Assembly (NCBI RefSeq): GCF_900302485.1
Contig: NZ_OMOI01000001.1
Span: forward strand, 868,001-932,000
Length of the DNA stretch: 64,000 bases
Direction of reading: 5' to 3'
Origin: Aliiroseovarius pelagivivens
GTDB taxonomy: Bacteria; Pseudomonadota; Alphaproteobacteria; Rhodobacterales; Rhodobacteraceae
The translations under genes and the position numbers were made by a program. Of the stretch, positions 16,456 through 26,062 are shown piece by piece. The notes under the pieces are model-generated. The model ran no database searches, was not told the origin of the DNA, and saw only the letters and a list, made by a program, of their open reading frames with translations. How positions within the stretch are numbered: the stretch's first letter is position 1; each line of letters starts with the position of its first letter.

Positions 16456-18144
16456 ATGAGCGCAAATAGTGGTAAGATTTTGGCGGTCTTCATGGCCGTG
16501 CTTCTGGCGGTCTATGCGGCCCTGACCTTTTTGAAGGGTGGGTTCTATATCGGCAAGCATGAAGGGGACACGCTGCATCTGCTGCAAATGCTGTTTCGTA
16601 TGCAGGGCGGAGACTGGCCTCATTTCGATTTCGTAACCCCAATCGGCATTCTGGCATTCGCCCCGATTGTCGTCTTCCTGAAGGTTGGATTTGGCGCAGG
16701 ACAGGCGATCTTGGCCGGTCAGTTCCTTGTGGCGCTAGCGTTTTTCCCGTTCGTGTGGTGGGTCGCAAGAAGCCGGTTTTCCGGAGGCTGGGCCTATCTG
16801 TTCGCGGCCACGATCCTGATCTTCTGCGTTGCACTGGTGCATGGAGAGGCGATGGATTCTGTTTCGATCTCAATGCATTACAATCGCTGGGCTTGGGCCG
16901 CAGCGTTCTTGGCCATCGCCACCGCAATGCTGCCTGCACGAACCGGGGGGGCGTCCTCGGTTGCAGATGGGGCTGTGATCGGTGTGATGGTGGTCTTCAT
17001 GGCGATGATCAAAGTGACCTATTTTGCAGCGTTCTTTTTTCCGCTTCTCATCGGACTTTTTGCACGTGGGGCAGGGCGCACGGTATTCTGGGCTGTTGTC
17101 AGCGGGCTGATCGCTGCGGGCCTGGCGACGCTGGCCGTTGGCACGCCAGTGTTCTGGTTAGCCTATCTTCAGGATCTTCTAAACGTCGCAGGATCTGACG
17201 TGCGTCCTCAACCGGGTCATGACTTTGGCTATGTGATCAGCGCACCGGCATATCTTGGGGGGTCGATTGTCATCCTGATGTCAGTTGTCCTGATGCGGCA
17301 GGCAGATCGCAAGCAGGAAGGATTGATGCTGCTTTTGCTTGCGCCTGCGTTCTTCTATGTCACCTATCAGAATTTCGGCAATGATCCCCAATGGTTGTGG
17401 TTGCTGGGACTGTTGCTGTTCATGCGCCTTCCAGATGCCGGATTGCGAAATGGGTTCGGTTGGGATCTGAGGCAAGCCGTGACCCTTTGCGCCATCGCTG
17501 CGTTTGCACTTGCGACCCCAAGTTTCTTGAACTTGGCGGCAAGCCCGTTACGACATCTGGCCACCGATGTCGAAAAATTCGAGCCGTTAATGCCGGGATC
17601 AGGCGCGCATGAGGATCTGCAAACCTATGCTCCGCGTGCGTTCCAGTTGGACTATCGCGCCGCGATGGATGGCGAGGGAACGCCCTTTGCGCACTACGCC
17701 GAATATACGGATCGGGATAAGCTGGAGGTGACATTTCAAGGTGAAGACCTGTCATACTGCACGCTAGAGCTGGGGCTGGTCGGTTGGTTCGAAACCGTGG
17801 CCAATGACATCGCTGGTTGGGAAGGGGGCGAAGGGGCTGCAATCTTCACGGCAGATCTTTTGTCCAGCTATTGGCTCTATGCCGATCTGGCGCCTCTGAA
17901 GCGCGGCGCACCTTGGTACTATGGCGAACTCTCAGGGATCGAGAATGCGGATTATCTGCTTGTTCCCAAATGTCCGCTGTCAGCTCCGACACGCAAGTCC
18001 ATTCTTGATGAGATCTCGGCCCAAAGCTGGTCAGACAAGGTGCAAGAGGTGCGCCGGACCGAGCTTTATACACTCTATGCTCTTCCCGGGGAAAAGGCAG
18101 TGCCTGTGAAGCGCGATAGCGAGGTCGAGGACGAAGCATCATAG
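16456..18144 (+). CDS. Polytopic membrane protein, possible GT-C-like glycosyltransferase
   Basis: 562 residues from ATG 16456, chosen because GAGGGCAGG precedes it. About ten to twelve hydrophobic helices fill residues 8-365, and a soluble domain of about 190 residues ends the protein. The first extracytoplasmic loop has an acidic HEGD motif followed by LHLLQMLFRMQGGDWPHFDFVTP, which resembles the first loop of lipid-linked-sugar-dependent (GT-C) glycosyltransferases, where an acidic pair is catalytic. That assignment is an inference from topology. No linked sugar genes adjoin it, although a candidate arabinosyl-lipid locus lies 12 kb away. Confidence 0.6.
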   Translation: MSANSGKILAVFMAVLLAVYAALTFLKGGFYIGKHEGDTLHLLQMLFRMQGGDWPHFDFVTPIGILAFAPIVVFLKVGFGAGQAILAGQFLVALAFFPFVWWVARSRFSGGWAYLFAATILIFCVALVHGEAMDSVSISMHYNRWAWAAAFLAIATAMLPARTGGASSVADGAVIGVMVVFMAMIKVTYFAAFFFPLLIGLFARGAGRTVFWAVVSGLIAAGLATLAVGTPVFWLAYLQDLLNVAGSDVRPQPGHDFGYVISAPAYLGGSIVILMSVVLMRQADRKQEGLMLLLLAPAFFYVTYQNFGNDPQWLWLLGLLLFMRLPDAGLRNGFGWDLRQAVTLCAIAAFALATPSFLNLAASPLRHLATDVEKFEPLMPGSGAHEDLQTYAPRAFQLDYRAAMDGEGTPFAHYAEYTDRDKLEVTFQGEDLSYCTLELGLVGWFETVANDIAGWEGGEGAAIFTADLLSSYWLYADLAPLKRGAPWYYGELSGIENADYLLVPKCPLSAPTRKSILDEISAQSWSDKVQEVRRTELYTLYALPGEKAVPVKRDSEVEDEAS

Positions 18145-18169
18145 GTTAGATGTCAAACCGACGAACAAA

Positions 18170-18209
18170 ACAAAAAAGGCCCGCAGCGAAATGCTACGGG
18201 CCATTTTTT
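18170..18209. terminator. Bidirectional intrinsic terminator
   Basis: GGCCCGCAGC (18178-18187) and GCTACGGGCC (18193-18202) arms with a short loop. A T run follows on the plus strand (ATTTTTTA) and an A run precedes it, so it can also stop the minus-strand Tad operon. Confidence 0.85.
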
Positions 18210-18229
18210 AATAGCGTGATGCGTGGTTG

Positions 18230-18730
18230 TTAGGTGCCGTAAAGCACGCCACAGATCAGATACGTCAGGAATGTCAGGCAGATGCTCAGCCCCATTGGAT
18301 AGTCGCGCCGTGACCAGCTTTCCCAATCCGGTGTCAGTTCGCGCAAAGGCTTGATGCGACGAAGGATCCGATGTGCGGTAAAACCCACAACGATCATCGC
18401 TGCAAAAATGATCAACACCAGAATGGTATCCTGCAATGCTACAAAGGGGGCAACGGCAGCGGCAAATTTTGCATCCCCAGCCCCCAGCATCCGCGCCATG
18501 TTCATCAGGAAACCAGCGACAAGGATGACCGCGAAATGTGACCACCGCCACAAATACTCGGTCAGGTCCAATGCGAAGAAGCCAAGGACTGCGAAGCCGA
18601 TCAGCATGACCATGACGGCCTTGTTCGGGATTTTCATCCGCGACAAGTCAGACCACATAACCCATGCGGAAACCGGAAGGGCGAGGGGCAGGAACAACAT
18701 CGCTGCCCATTGTGTCAGGGTGATGTCCAT
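18230..18730 (-). CDS. cpaA: Prepilin peptidase (A24 family, CpaA/TadV)
   Basis: 166 residues with about five membrane helices. The two catalytic aspartates of type IV prepilin peptidases are visible, in SDLSRMKIPN (about residue 28) and in the GAGDAKF signature (about 84-90). It should cleave the Flp prepilins encoded at 28851-29276 after the glycine. It is the last gene of the Tad operon, 5 bp after tadD, and ends at a terminator. Confidence 0.92.
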   Translation of the reverse strand: MDITLTQWAAMLFLPLALPVSAWVMWSDLSRMKIPNKAVMVMLIGFAVLGFFALDLTEYLWRWSHFAVILVAGFLMNMARMLGAGDAKFAAAVAPFVALQDTILVLIIFAAMIVVGFTAHRILRRIKPLRELTPDWESWSRRDYPMGLSICLTFLTYLICGVLYGT

Positions 18731-18735
18731 GCGCC

Positions 18736-19602
18736 TTACCCGTTGGACACGTTGCTTTCCAAAGCTTCAAGCGCACGCGTTGCGGCTTCGAAATGCTGAG
18801 GATGAGTGTCGATCGCTTCTTGCAGCAGACCTTTGCCAATGGTGACGTCGCCTTGCTTGATGGCGGAGAGAGCCAACGTATGCAAAAGCTGGGCACGTTC
18901 GATCTGAGTCATCGAAATAATAGGCAGGTCGTATTTACGCTGTGCACCGCGCGCCAGAACCAGATTGTTCTTCGTAGTGAAGCGCTTGGTATCGTAGCTT
19001 AGCGACTGGGTGAACAGATCCTCTGCCCCCTCATAGTCTGCGCGCGTCAGTTTCGAGTAACCCCAGTTGTTCAGTACGGTCGCCGGGTTTGTCGTCAGGC
19101 CCACAGCTGTTTCATAGAAGCTGTCTGCTTTCTTCCATTGCTCTTTGCTGTCCGCAATCATGGCTTCCAGACGGTAACGACGGAAGGTTTCGTGTGTGGG
19201 GGGAACCTTGTTTAGTTCGACCTCAGCCTGATCCCAATCACCGGCGCGGATCAGCGCGTCGGCCAGTGAAACGCGGTCTTCATTGGTGGCACCAGGAAGT
19301 GACACAACCTTCTTCCAGACCCCAACAGCTTCGGCGGGGCGTTTGGCACGTACCAGTGATTGGCCCAAGCCACGCTGGAGATCAATTCGATCGGGATTTT
19401 TTTGAACGGCACCGCGGAAATAAGCTGCGGCTTCGTCGGCGTCTCCGACGGTCAACATGATGTCGTTCAGATTGCTTTCGTCGATAACATTCAAATCTGC
19501 CATGGCGCGTTCGACGTCTTCGCCTTCGTCCTTGGGTTTTTGACAGGCCGACAGGGCTATAGCGCTGCTTACGCAAAGCACAAGTAGAATGGGGTGGCGC
19601 AT
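18736..19602 (-). CDS. tadD: TPR lipoprotein TadD
   Basis: 288 residues. A lipobox ALSAC gives a lipoprotein anchored at Cys20. The mature protein consists of tetratricopeptide repeats (for example PATVLNNWGYSKLTRADYEGAEDLF). TadD is a pilotin-like outer-membrane component of Tad pilus machines. GAGGA precedes the ATG. It is followed directly by cpaA. Confidence 0.88.
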   Translation of the reverse strand: MRHPILLVLCVSSAIALSACQKPKDEGEDVERAMADLNVIDESNLNDIMLTVGDADEAAAYFRGAVQKNPDRIDLQRGLGQSLVRAKRPAEAVGVWKKVVSLPGATNEDRVSLADALIRAGDWDQAEVELNKVPPTHETFRRYRLEAMIADSKEQWKKADSFYETAVGLTTNPATVLNNWGYSKLTRADYEGAEDLFTQSLSYDTKRFTTKNNLVLARGAQRKYDLPIISMTQIERAQLLHTLALSAIKQGDVTIGKGLLQEAIDTHPQHFEAATRALEALESNVSNG

Positions 19603-19632
19603 GTTCGCGTCCTCTGCTGCTCGTCTCTCCGT

Positions 19633-20253
19633 CTAGATTTCGGACAGAAGCAGGTAGTCACCCGAACCTCTCCGAACCAGCGAAAATGTATCATTATTGG
19701 CTGGATCATAGTCCGGATTGCTTTGATTGGCGAGCGCAAGGCGTAAATTCTCTCGAATTTCGGCAGATTGGCCACGATCTAGACCAAATGCGATTTGGAA
19801 AACGCGGGCGGCTTCGTTGACCTGACCGGTTTCCATCAACACAACGCCCAGATTGTTCCATGCAGGCGCAAAATTCACATCCATCTGTGTGGCTTTGCGC
19901 AGCAACTTCTCGGCTTGACCCAGACGGCCAAGCTGCAAGTTTGCCGACCCGATGGCTGACAGCACATCGACAGTGATGCCTTGCTCAGCCGCGGCACGTT
20001 TATAGGCCTTTAAGGCAAGTTCGTGCTCGCCAGCAGCGGTCAGTCGGTGACCGACTGTCAACCCATCGACCGAGTTGTCCAGCCCGCCGAAAGTACCAGG
20101 GGCATATGGGCTGTCAGGAGCGAACTCAAATCCAGTTGCGTTGTTCTCGCACGCGGCCAACAACATGGCCGATGTGAACATCGTCAGCACACTCAGGCGC
20201 CCCATACCCGCACGAAAGCCGGTATGCCTCGGAAGGGCAGGGCGCTGGATCAC
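19633..20253 (-). CDS. TPR-containing lipoprotein (second TadD-like)
   Basis: 206 residues from a GTG at 20253, supported by AAAGGAG 7 bp upstream. The lipobox LLAAC follows a long signal peptide, and TPR motifs cover residues 60-170 (for example FAPAWNNLGVVLMETGQVNEAARVF). Tad loci in Roseobacter bacteria commonly have two such genes in tandem. It lies between tadC and tadD and probably helps assemble the secretin or pilus complex. Confidence 0.85.
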   Translation of the reverse strand: MIQRPALPRHTGFRAGMGRLSVLTMFTSAMLLAACENNATGFEFAPDSPYAPGTFGGLDNSVDGLTVGHRLTAAGEHELALKAYKRAAAEQGITVDVLSAIGSANLQLGRLGQAEKLLRKATQMDVNFAPAWNNLGVVLMETGQVNEAARVFQIAFGLDRGQSAEIRENLRLALANQSNPDYDPANNDTFSLVRRGSGDYLLLSEI

Positions 20254-20283
20254 TTGGTGCTCCTTTCCAATTCGGAAGCGGCG

Positions 20284-21258
20284 TCAGAAGCTGACGTTTT
20301 TGAGGGTTAGGTAGATCTCGTAAACAGAAGGGCCGATCAGAATGATCAGCAGTGGCGGCACGGTCAGCATCATTGTTGCCAGCGTCATCTTGGTTGGCAG
20401 CTTGTTGGCTTTTTCTTCTGCGCGCATAACGCGCTTGTCCCGCATCTCGCCGGCATAAACCCGAAGGGCTTCGGCGATGGACGTACCGAATGTCGAGGAC
20501 TGGATCATCACGGTCACAAAGCTGGCCACGTCCGGCACGCCCGAACGATCGGACATGTCTCGCAAAACCTGAACACGGTCTTTACCAGCCTTCATCTCGT
20601 TCGAAACGATCGAGAATTCATCTGCCAGAGCAGGATAGGACGGGCGAATTTCCTTAGCGACACGCAAGATTGCCTGATCAAGGGATTGGCCCGCTTCAAC
20701 GCAAACCAGCATCATGTCTAGGGCGTCGGGAAAACCGTTGATGATCTCTTCCTTGCGCTCTTCTACACGGCGGGTAACCCAGTATTTCGGCAACATGTAT
20801 CCGCAGACGCCCGGCAACAGGATCCACAGAACGCGGGCCTGTGTGGTCATTTCCTGACCATTGGCAGTCTTCAGGATGGTCAAGAACACGCCAAACGCCA
20901 AAAGGCCAATACCCAGTGCAAACTGCAAAAAGTGGTATGTCTGAACCGCGTTTTTACCCGGATAGCCTGCCTGAAGCAGTTTAAGTTGCACCGCAGAGTA
21001 CTCGGCAGCGTCTTGAGGTTCGAGGAACGCTGAATACTTCTCCAGCTTCGTTGAGCCCTTAGCAACACGCAGGTCAGCCTTCTCGGAGCGTTTCGTGTTG
21101 CCCTCTCGCAGCTCTTTGATTTTGTCCAGTGGATCAACCTGCTTGCGCAGGACGAAGGGCAACGTGATGACGACCAAGACAATGCCAGCACCACCAAGGG
21201 CTAGAATTGGTCCCGCGGGTCCAAGCTGTTCAGTCAGAAAGTCGATAATGGATTGCAT
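20284..21258 (-). CDS. tadC: Tad inner-membrane platform protein TadC
   Basis: 324 residues. A type II secretion F domain is visible (EERKEEIINGFPDALDMMLVCVEAGQSLDQAI), with one N-terminal helix, a central pair and a C-terminal helix. TadB and TadC together form the inner-membrane platform that couples the ATPase CpaF to pilin assembly. It starts 12 bp after tadB. Confidence 0.93.
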   Translation of the reverse strand: MQSIIDFLTEQLGPAGPILALGGAGIVLVVITLPFVLRKQVDPLDKIKELREGNTKRSEKADLRVAKGSTKLEKYSAFLEPQDAAEYSAVQLKLLQAGYPGKNAVQTYHFLQFALGIGLLAFGVFLTILKTANGQEMTTQARVLWILLPGVCGYMLPKYWVTRRVEERKEEIINGFPDALDMMLVCVEAGQSLDQAILRVAKEIRPSYPALADEFSIVSNEMKAGKDRVQVLRDMSDRSGVPDVASFVTVMIQSSTFGTSIAEALRVYAGEMRDKRVMRAEEKANKLPTKMTLATMMLTVPPLLIILIGPSVYEIYLTLKNVSF

Positions 21259-21270
21259 AGTTTCGCCAAC

Positions 21271-22239
21271 CTAGACTTTGATGTTCACAAGCATACGCAT
21301 CACGATGATGTTGGCGATTAGGAAGCCGCCAACGACAAGGCATGCCGGAATGAAATAGGATGTCTCGCGTACGTCGTCGTAATAGTTGGGCTGGATCAGA
21401 TTGATCATGACCAGCGCCACAAGTGGGAAGCCGGACAGGAAGTTGCCGGACCACTTGGCTTCAGACGTAATAGCGCGCACCCGGCGAAACAGACGAAAGC
21501 GCGATCGGATCACCTTGGCCAGACCGTCCAAAATCTCGGCTAGGTTACCACCCGAGGTTTGCTGGATCGTTACAGCGACCGCCAAGAAGCGCATATCCTG
21601 GTTGTCCATCCGTTCGGCCATGTTGGCCAGCGCCTCGCCCACATCGCGCCCATAGGCGCTTTCGTCGGCGATCAGGCCCATCTCGGTGCCCAGCGGATCT
21701 GGAACTTCCTTGGCAACGATCTGTACGGCTGACGTGAACGGGTGACCGACCCGTAGCGAACGCACCATAAGCTCAACGGCATCTGGCAGTTGTTCTTCGA
21801 TCATCGACATCCGCTTTTTGGCTTTGTTGCTCACCCAGAAAAACACACCGCCAACGCCCATCACGATTGAAACACCAATGCGTACGGGCAGGCCGGCGGC
21901 TGTCGCGACGCTCAGTCCGAAAAAGGCAAAGACCGACAGGCCAGCCATGATGATGACCAATTGCGCCGGAGTGAAGGCCAACGCGGCCTTTTGCGCCTTG
22001 GTGGCCAAAAGCGAATAGAAAGGAATCCCCTGAGCCTTGACGTGCTGGCTCATCTCCTTGCGAAGCTTTTCCAGTACTTCTTCGCGGGCAGCGCCCTTTT
22101 CAAGCATGTCGAGGCGTCGGTTGACGCGGCTATTCAGGCTAATAGATTTCCCGAACAGAGTCAGATAGATACCTTCGACCAGCAGCAAGACTGCTAGAAA
22201 GATCAAACCATAGATAATAGGTTCGGCAGAGATCGTCAT
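21271..22239 (-). CDS. tadB: Tad inner-membrane platform protein TadB
   Basis: 322 residues with the paralogous F domain (IEEQLPDAVELMVRSLRVGHPFTSAVQIVAKEV) and membrane helices near both ends and around residues 95-135. It is the partner of TadC. Two bases separate its ATG from the cpaF stop, indicating translational coupling. Confidence 0.93.
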   Translation of the reverse strand: MTISAEPIIYGLIFLAVLLLVEGIYLTLFGKSISLNSRVNRRLDMLEKGAAREEVLEKLRKEMSQHVKAQGIPFYSLLATKAQKAALAFTPAQLVIIMAGLSVFAFFGLSVATAAGLPVRIGVSIVMGVGGVFFWVSNKAKKRMSMIEEQLPDAVELMVRSLRVGHPFTSAVQIVAKEVPDPLGTEMGLIADESAYGRDVGEALANMAERMDNQDMRFLAVAVTIQQTSGGNLAEILDGLAKVIRSRFRLFRRVRAITSEAKWSGNFLSGFPLVALVMINLIQPNYYDDVRETSYFIPACLVVGGFLIANIIVMRMLVNIKV

Positions 22240-22241
22240 GA

Positions 22242-23717
22242 TCAGTCGCTCCAGGGCTCATAAATCGATGCGGGCAGGTCATAGCCCCACTGGCGGAAGC
22301 GCTCTGCATAGTGCGAACGTACGCCGGTTGCGTTGAAGCGACCGATGATCTTGCCATCTGGTGCGAGCCCCAATCGTTCATAGCGGAATACTTCCTGCAT
22401 CGAGATCACCTCGCCCTCCATGCCGGTAATCTCGGTGATCGAGACCATGCGGCGCGATCCGTCCTGAAGACGGCTGGCCTGCACCATCAGGTTCACAGCA
22501 GAGGCGATCTGGCTGCGGATGGCTTTGATCGGCATTTCGATCCCGGCCATCGACACCATGTTTTCCAGACGCGATACAGCATCACGGGCCGAGTTCGCGT
22601 GGATCGTCGTCATCGATCCATCGTGGCCGGTGTTCATAGCCTGCAGCATGTCGATCACCTCTTCGCCGCGGGTCTCACCCACGATGATGCGGTCAGGGCG
22701 CATACGCAGGGCGTTTTTCAGACAGTCGCGTTGGCTGACTGCACCTTTGCCCTCGACGTTGGCGGGGCGGCTTTCCATCCGGCCCACATGGGTCTGTTGC
22801 AGCTGAAGTTCCGCAGTATCTTCGATCGTCAGAATGCGTTCACTGTCGTCGATGAAAGAAGACAAGGCATTCAAAGTGGTCGTTTTACCCGAACCGGTAC
22901 CACCTGAGACGATGATGTTCAGCCGGGTGGCCACGGCGGCTTGCAGATAGGCCGCCATCTCTTCCGAGAAAGCGCCGAAGTTCACCAGCTCGTTGATGCC
23001 AAGCTTATCTTTTTTGAACTTACGAATAGAGACAAGCGAGCCGTCCACCGCGATCGGTGGAACCATTGCATTGAAACGCGAACCATCGGCAAGACGGGCG
23101 TCAACATGCGGGTTCTGTTCGTCGACGCGACGGCCGACGGCCGACACGATCTTATCGATGATGCGCAGAAGGTGACGTTCATCTTTGAAGGTAACGTCGG
23201 TCAGCTCTAGTTTGCCATCGCGTTCGATGAAAATCTGTTGTGGTCCGTTAACCAGAATATCGTTGACGGTCTCGTCTTTTAAAAGCGGTTCAAGCGGACC
23301 CAGGCCCTTAACCTCGTCATAAAGCTCCTGGTTCAGGATCAGACGTTCGTCGCGGGTGAGAACAACATCGCGCGTTGTCAGAAATTCTGATGAAATATCA
23401 GTGATTTCCGCGCGAAGATCCTTTTCAGTCGCCGCATCAAGGGCACCAAGGTTCAAGTTGTCCAGCAGCTCTTTGTGAAGCTCTGTCTTGATCTCGGATA
23501 GCCGCTCTTTGCGTTTGCGTTCCTTGTCGGACAACGCCGGAGTTGCGGGAGTTGAGGTTGGAGACTTGGCAGGCTCGGGCGCACTCACCTTCGGAGTAGC
23601 GGACTGCTTGGGAGGCGACGAGATGATGCCTTCCTCAATTCGCCCGCTGTCTATCGTTGCGAGCTCACGAGGCCCTTTTTCCTGAGGCTTTGCAGGTTTC
23701 TTGTAACGCGAGAACAT
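22242..23717 (-). CDS. cpaF: Tad secretion ATPase CpaF/TadA
   Basis: 491 residues. The secretion ATPase core has Walker A GGTGSGKT at 272-279, the Asp box ERILTIEDTAELQL, Walker B RPDRIIVGETRGEE and the His box MNTGHDGSMTTIHANS. The N-terminal 100 residues are Pro/Lys-rich and variable. It powers extension, and in some species retraction, of the Flp pilus from the cytosolic face. It sits between cpaE and tadB in the operon. Confidence 0.96.
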   Translation of the reverse strand: MFSRYKKPAKPQEKGPRELATIDSGRIEEGIISSPPKQSATPKVSAPEPAKSPTSTPATPALSDKERKRKERLSEIKTELHKELLDNLNLGALDAATEKDLRAEITDISSEFLTTRDVVLTRDERLILNQELYDEVKGLGPLEPLLKDETVNDILVNGPQQIFIERDGKLELTDVTFKDERHLLRIIDKIVSAVGRRVDEQNPHVDARLADGSRFNAMVPPIAVDGSLVSIRKFKKDKLGINELVNFGAFSEEMAAYLQAAVATRLNIIVSGGTGSGKTTTLNALSSFIDDSERILTIEDTAELQLQQTHVGRMESRPANVEGKGAVSQRDCLKNALRMRPDRIIVGETRGEEVIDMLQAMNTGHDGSMTTIHANSARDAVSRLENMVSMAGIEMPIKAIRSQIASAVNLMVQASRLQDGSRRMVSITEITGMEGEVISMQEVFRYERLGLAPDGKIIGRFNATGVRSHYAERFRQWGYDLPASIYEPWSD

Positions 23718-23733
23718 GTCGCCTCCGATAGAT

Positions 23734-24978
23734 TTACTGGGCTGCTATGTCAGCTTGGTTCAGTTCATGCACGGACTTGGCAAGCTTTTGCATCTCTTTG
23801 CGCAAGACGTTCTTGGGCGCAGAGTTGGCAAGCGGAGCGCCATGATCCCCGGCTTCCGGAACTTGCTTTCCACCGTCGGGTAGCATCAATTCAATTGAGA
23901 TATCGAGGCTTTCGGCCAGACGTTTCACGCGCGATTTGCCCGAGAGGTCCGTAAATTTAGGGGACCGGTTCAGCACATAGCGCAGCTTTTCTACCGGCAG
24001 TTCTTCGGCTTTCAGCGCTTTGATCATCCGCAGCGTATTTTGAGCCGAGCGCAGATCAAGCTCCAAGGTCACGAAATAGACATGCGCAGCGTGCAGAACG
24101 GTTTCTGTCCACTGCACCAAAGTGTTGGGCATGTCGATGATGACGTAGTCGAAATTCGTTCGCGCCATTTCGACGATCCGTTCGACATCTTCTACGGTAA
24201 CCATGTCTAGTGGAAGGATGTCAGGTGGGGCGGTCAAAACGTTCAGGCGATCTTCATAGGTCAGAAGTGCCTGCATGAAGATTTCCTGATCCATCATCTC
24301 GGTGTCCGAAAGCAGTTCGTACACCACGTCGCGTCGCGGCAGATCTAGATAAGTTGCTGTCGAACCGAACTGGAGGCCGAAATCAAGCAAGCAAACACGC
24401 GGAGGTGTGCCGCCGTTCACCTGCGTCAGCTCCCATGCCAGATTGACGGCAAAGGTTGTCGCTCCGGTACCACCAGCCATAGGTTGAACGGCCAGAATGA
24501 CGGCCTCGCGACCGCCAGAAGATTTACGGGGAGTGTTTTCGGGGGCTGCGACGGGGACGGGCTCGACCTCTTTCACGCGAAGACGTTTGATCGCGTCGTG
24601 AAGGGCACCGTCGGGAAGGGGATAGGGGACGAATTCTTCCGCACCAAGTTTAAGTAGCTGGTGCAACGCAATCGGACTGACCTCTTCGGCGATGACGATC
24701 ACTTTGATGTTCCGCTGCACGGCTGCCTTGATGACCGAGGCGACGGTGCTTAGATCTGCTTCGTCCTGATCGTCCAGCGCCATGGCGATGAATTCGAGAT
24801 CTTTGGCATCGGGCTGTTCGAAAAAGGCGACGGCGTCGTCGATCGGAAGATCGCCCCATGCTTCGCCCAGTTCGGCCTCCATGTCTTCAATGAGAAGGTC
24901 GAAATTCTGCACATCTCGCGAAACGGTGCACGCGGTGATTGGTTCCGGATCAGATTGTAGCGCGGCGCTGCCACTCAT
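23734..24978 (-). CDS. cpaE: Pilus localisation ATPase-like protein CpaE/TadZ
   Basis: 414 residues. An N-terminal receiver-like domain (about residues 20-130, with no obvious phospho-acceptor set) is followed by a MinD/ParA-like domain. The Walker A region reads MAGGTGATTF and lacks the usual lysine, as in many CpaE/TadZ proteins, so it may bind nucleotide weakly. The family places the Tad machine at its cellular site. It is the first gene after the terminator at 25335-25372, so it likely has its own promoter. Confidence 0.9.
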   Translation of the reverse strand: MSGSAALQSDPEPITACTVSRDVQNFDLLIEDMEAELGEAWGDLPIDDAVAFFEQPDAKDLEFIAMALDDQDEADLSTVASVIKAAVQRNIKVIVIAEEVSPIALHQLLKLGAEEFVPYPLPDGALHDAIKRLRVKEVEPVPVAAPENTPRKSSGGREAVILAVQPMAGGTGATTFAVNLAWELTQVNGGTPPRVCLLDFGLQFGSTATYLDLPRRDVVYELLSDTEMMDQEIFMQALLTYEDRLNVLTAPPDILPLDMVTVEDVERIVEMARTNFDYVIIDMPNTLVQWTETVLHAAHVYFVTLELDLRSAQNTLRMIKALKAEELPVEKLRYVLNRSPKFTDLSGKSRVKRLAESLDISIELMLPDGGKQVPEAGDHGAPLANSAPKNVLRKEMQKLAKSVHELNQADIAAQ

Positions 24979-25334
24979 TTCCTTGTTCCTTTCATATCCG
25001 GCTTTGCGTTCCTTTAGGATCGGGCGACCGGGTTCTCTCGTTAATTGCGAATCGCAAACACACTAATAAAAAGCGCCCTGGAAGAATGAACCGTCGCAGG
25101 GAATCTGGGCAAGAATGCGGCCCTAAGGCTTGATTGTCCGGATATTACGGACGGTCGACCCCTTTTGTAAGGATCTGTTTCGTTTTAGCAAACTAAAATT
25201 GGCAACTCCGCAGAGCCGCTCTTACCTCATCAAGTCATACTATAGCATTGATAACGAATGAAATAAACAGAATGTGTGCGTAATCTGGGCAGCAAAACAG
25301 ATCGCGATTGGGGCGAATTGGCCACGATGTGGCA
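24979..25334 (-). promoter_or_regulatory. Non-coding region expected to hold the cpaE operon promoter
   Basis: About 350 bp without a gene, more AT-rich than its surroundings. A perfect inverted repeat TTTTAG (25183-25188) / CTAAAA (25193-25198) with a 4-base spacer could be an operator. On the minus strand TATAGT near 25242 could be a -10 element, but I cannot pair it with a convincing -35. Confidence 0.35.
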
Positions 25335-25372
25335 AAAGAAAAGGGGCGCAACCAAGTTGCGCCCCTTTTCGG
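25335..25372 (-). terminator. Intrinsic terminator after the OmpA-like gene
   Basis: AAAGGGGCGCAAC (25340-25352) pairs with GTTGCGCCCCTTT (25356-25368), a 13-bp perfect stem. On the minus strand it is followed by TTTTCTTTTG. It divides the Tad locus into two transcription units. Confidence 0.9.
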
Positions 25373-25389
25373 AAAGATTTGACGTGAGA

Positions 25390-26052
25390 TTACTCAACCG
25401 TGCCCACGTTTCCGTTCGCAACCTCGGTCGCGGTCGTCGCGCTCTCGATATACTCGCGGTTGATGATCTCGGCATATTTTCCGTCGAGCAGAGTGGCTTT
25501 GCGGTTGTTGGCAAAACCGCTGACCTCGGTCACGGTGCGACGATTGCGCAATTCGCGCTGATCGGTCTGGATCAGCGGGCGGGTCTCGCCGTAGCTTACG
25601 ACAGCCTCAAGGCGCGAGCGGCTAATGCCACGCGATACCAAGTAGTTCACAACAGTACGCGCACGGCGCATACCCAAGCGATTGTTATAGGCGGTCGAAC
25701 CGACAAGGTCGGTGTGACCGTAGACGCGGAAGCGAATTTCCGGGAACTGCAGGATCCATTTGGCCTGCGTGTCCAAGATGCTCCGTGCTTCTGGCGACAG
25801 GTCGGCTTTGTTGAACTCGAAGTTCACCGTATCGCCTACTTCGCGGCTGAAGCGCTCGGCCAGCGCCTGAACGACGTTGATCTGTCCGGTATGCACACCG
25901 ATGTTGTGGGCGGTTGGTGCGCCGAAGCCACCTTCGTCCAGGCTGCCACCTGCTTCGTTTAGCCAGAAGTGCATCGCCTGTGGGTTGTCTGCACATCCTG
26001 AGAGAACTGCGATAACCGACGTAGCGGCGAGAATTGGTTTGATCCGTTTCAT
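25390..26052 (-). CDS. OmpA-family lipoprotein of the Tad locus
   Basis: 220 residues with a lipobox VLSGC at about residue 20. An OmpA C-terminal peptidoglycan-binding domain covers residues 75-180 (FRVYGHTDLVGSTAYNNRLGMRRARTVVNYL). In Rhodobacteraceae Tad loci a protein of this type takes the place next to the secretin where others have CpaD; it may tie the secretin to peptidoglycan. It follows cpaC by 10 bp. Confidence 0.88.
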   Translation of the reverse strand: MKRIKPILAATSVIAVLSGCADNPQAMHFWLNEAGGSLDEGGFGAPTAHNIGVHTGQINVVQALAERFSREVGDTVNFEFNKADLSPEARSILDTQAKWILQFPEIRFRVYGHTDLVGSTAYNNRLGMRRARTVVNYLVSRGISRSRLEAVVSYGETRPLIQTDQRELRNRRTVTEVSGFANNRKATLLDGKYAEIINREYIESATTATEVANGNVGTVE

Positions 26053-26062
26053 GTCGCGATCC

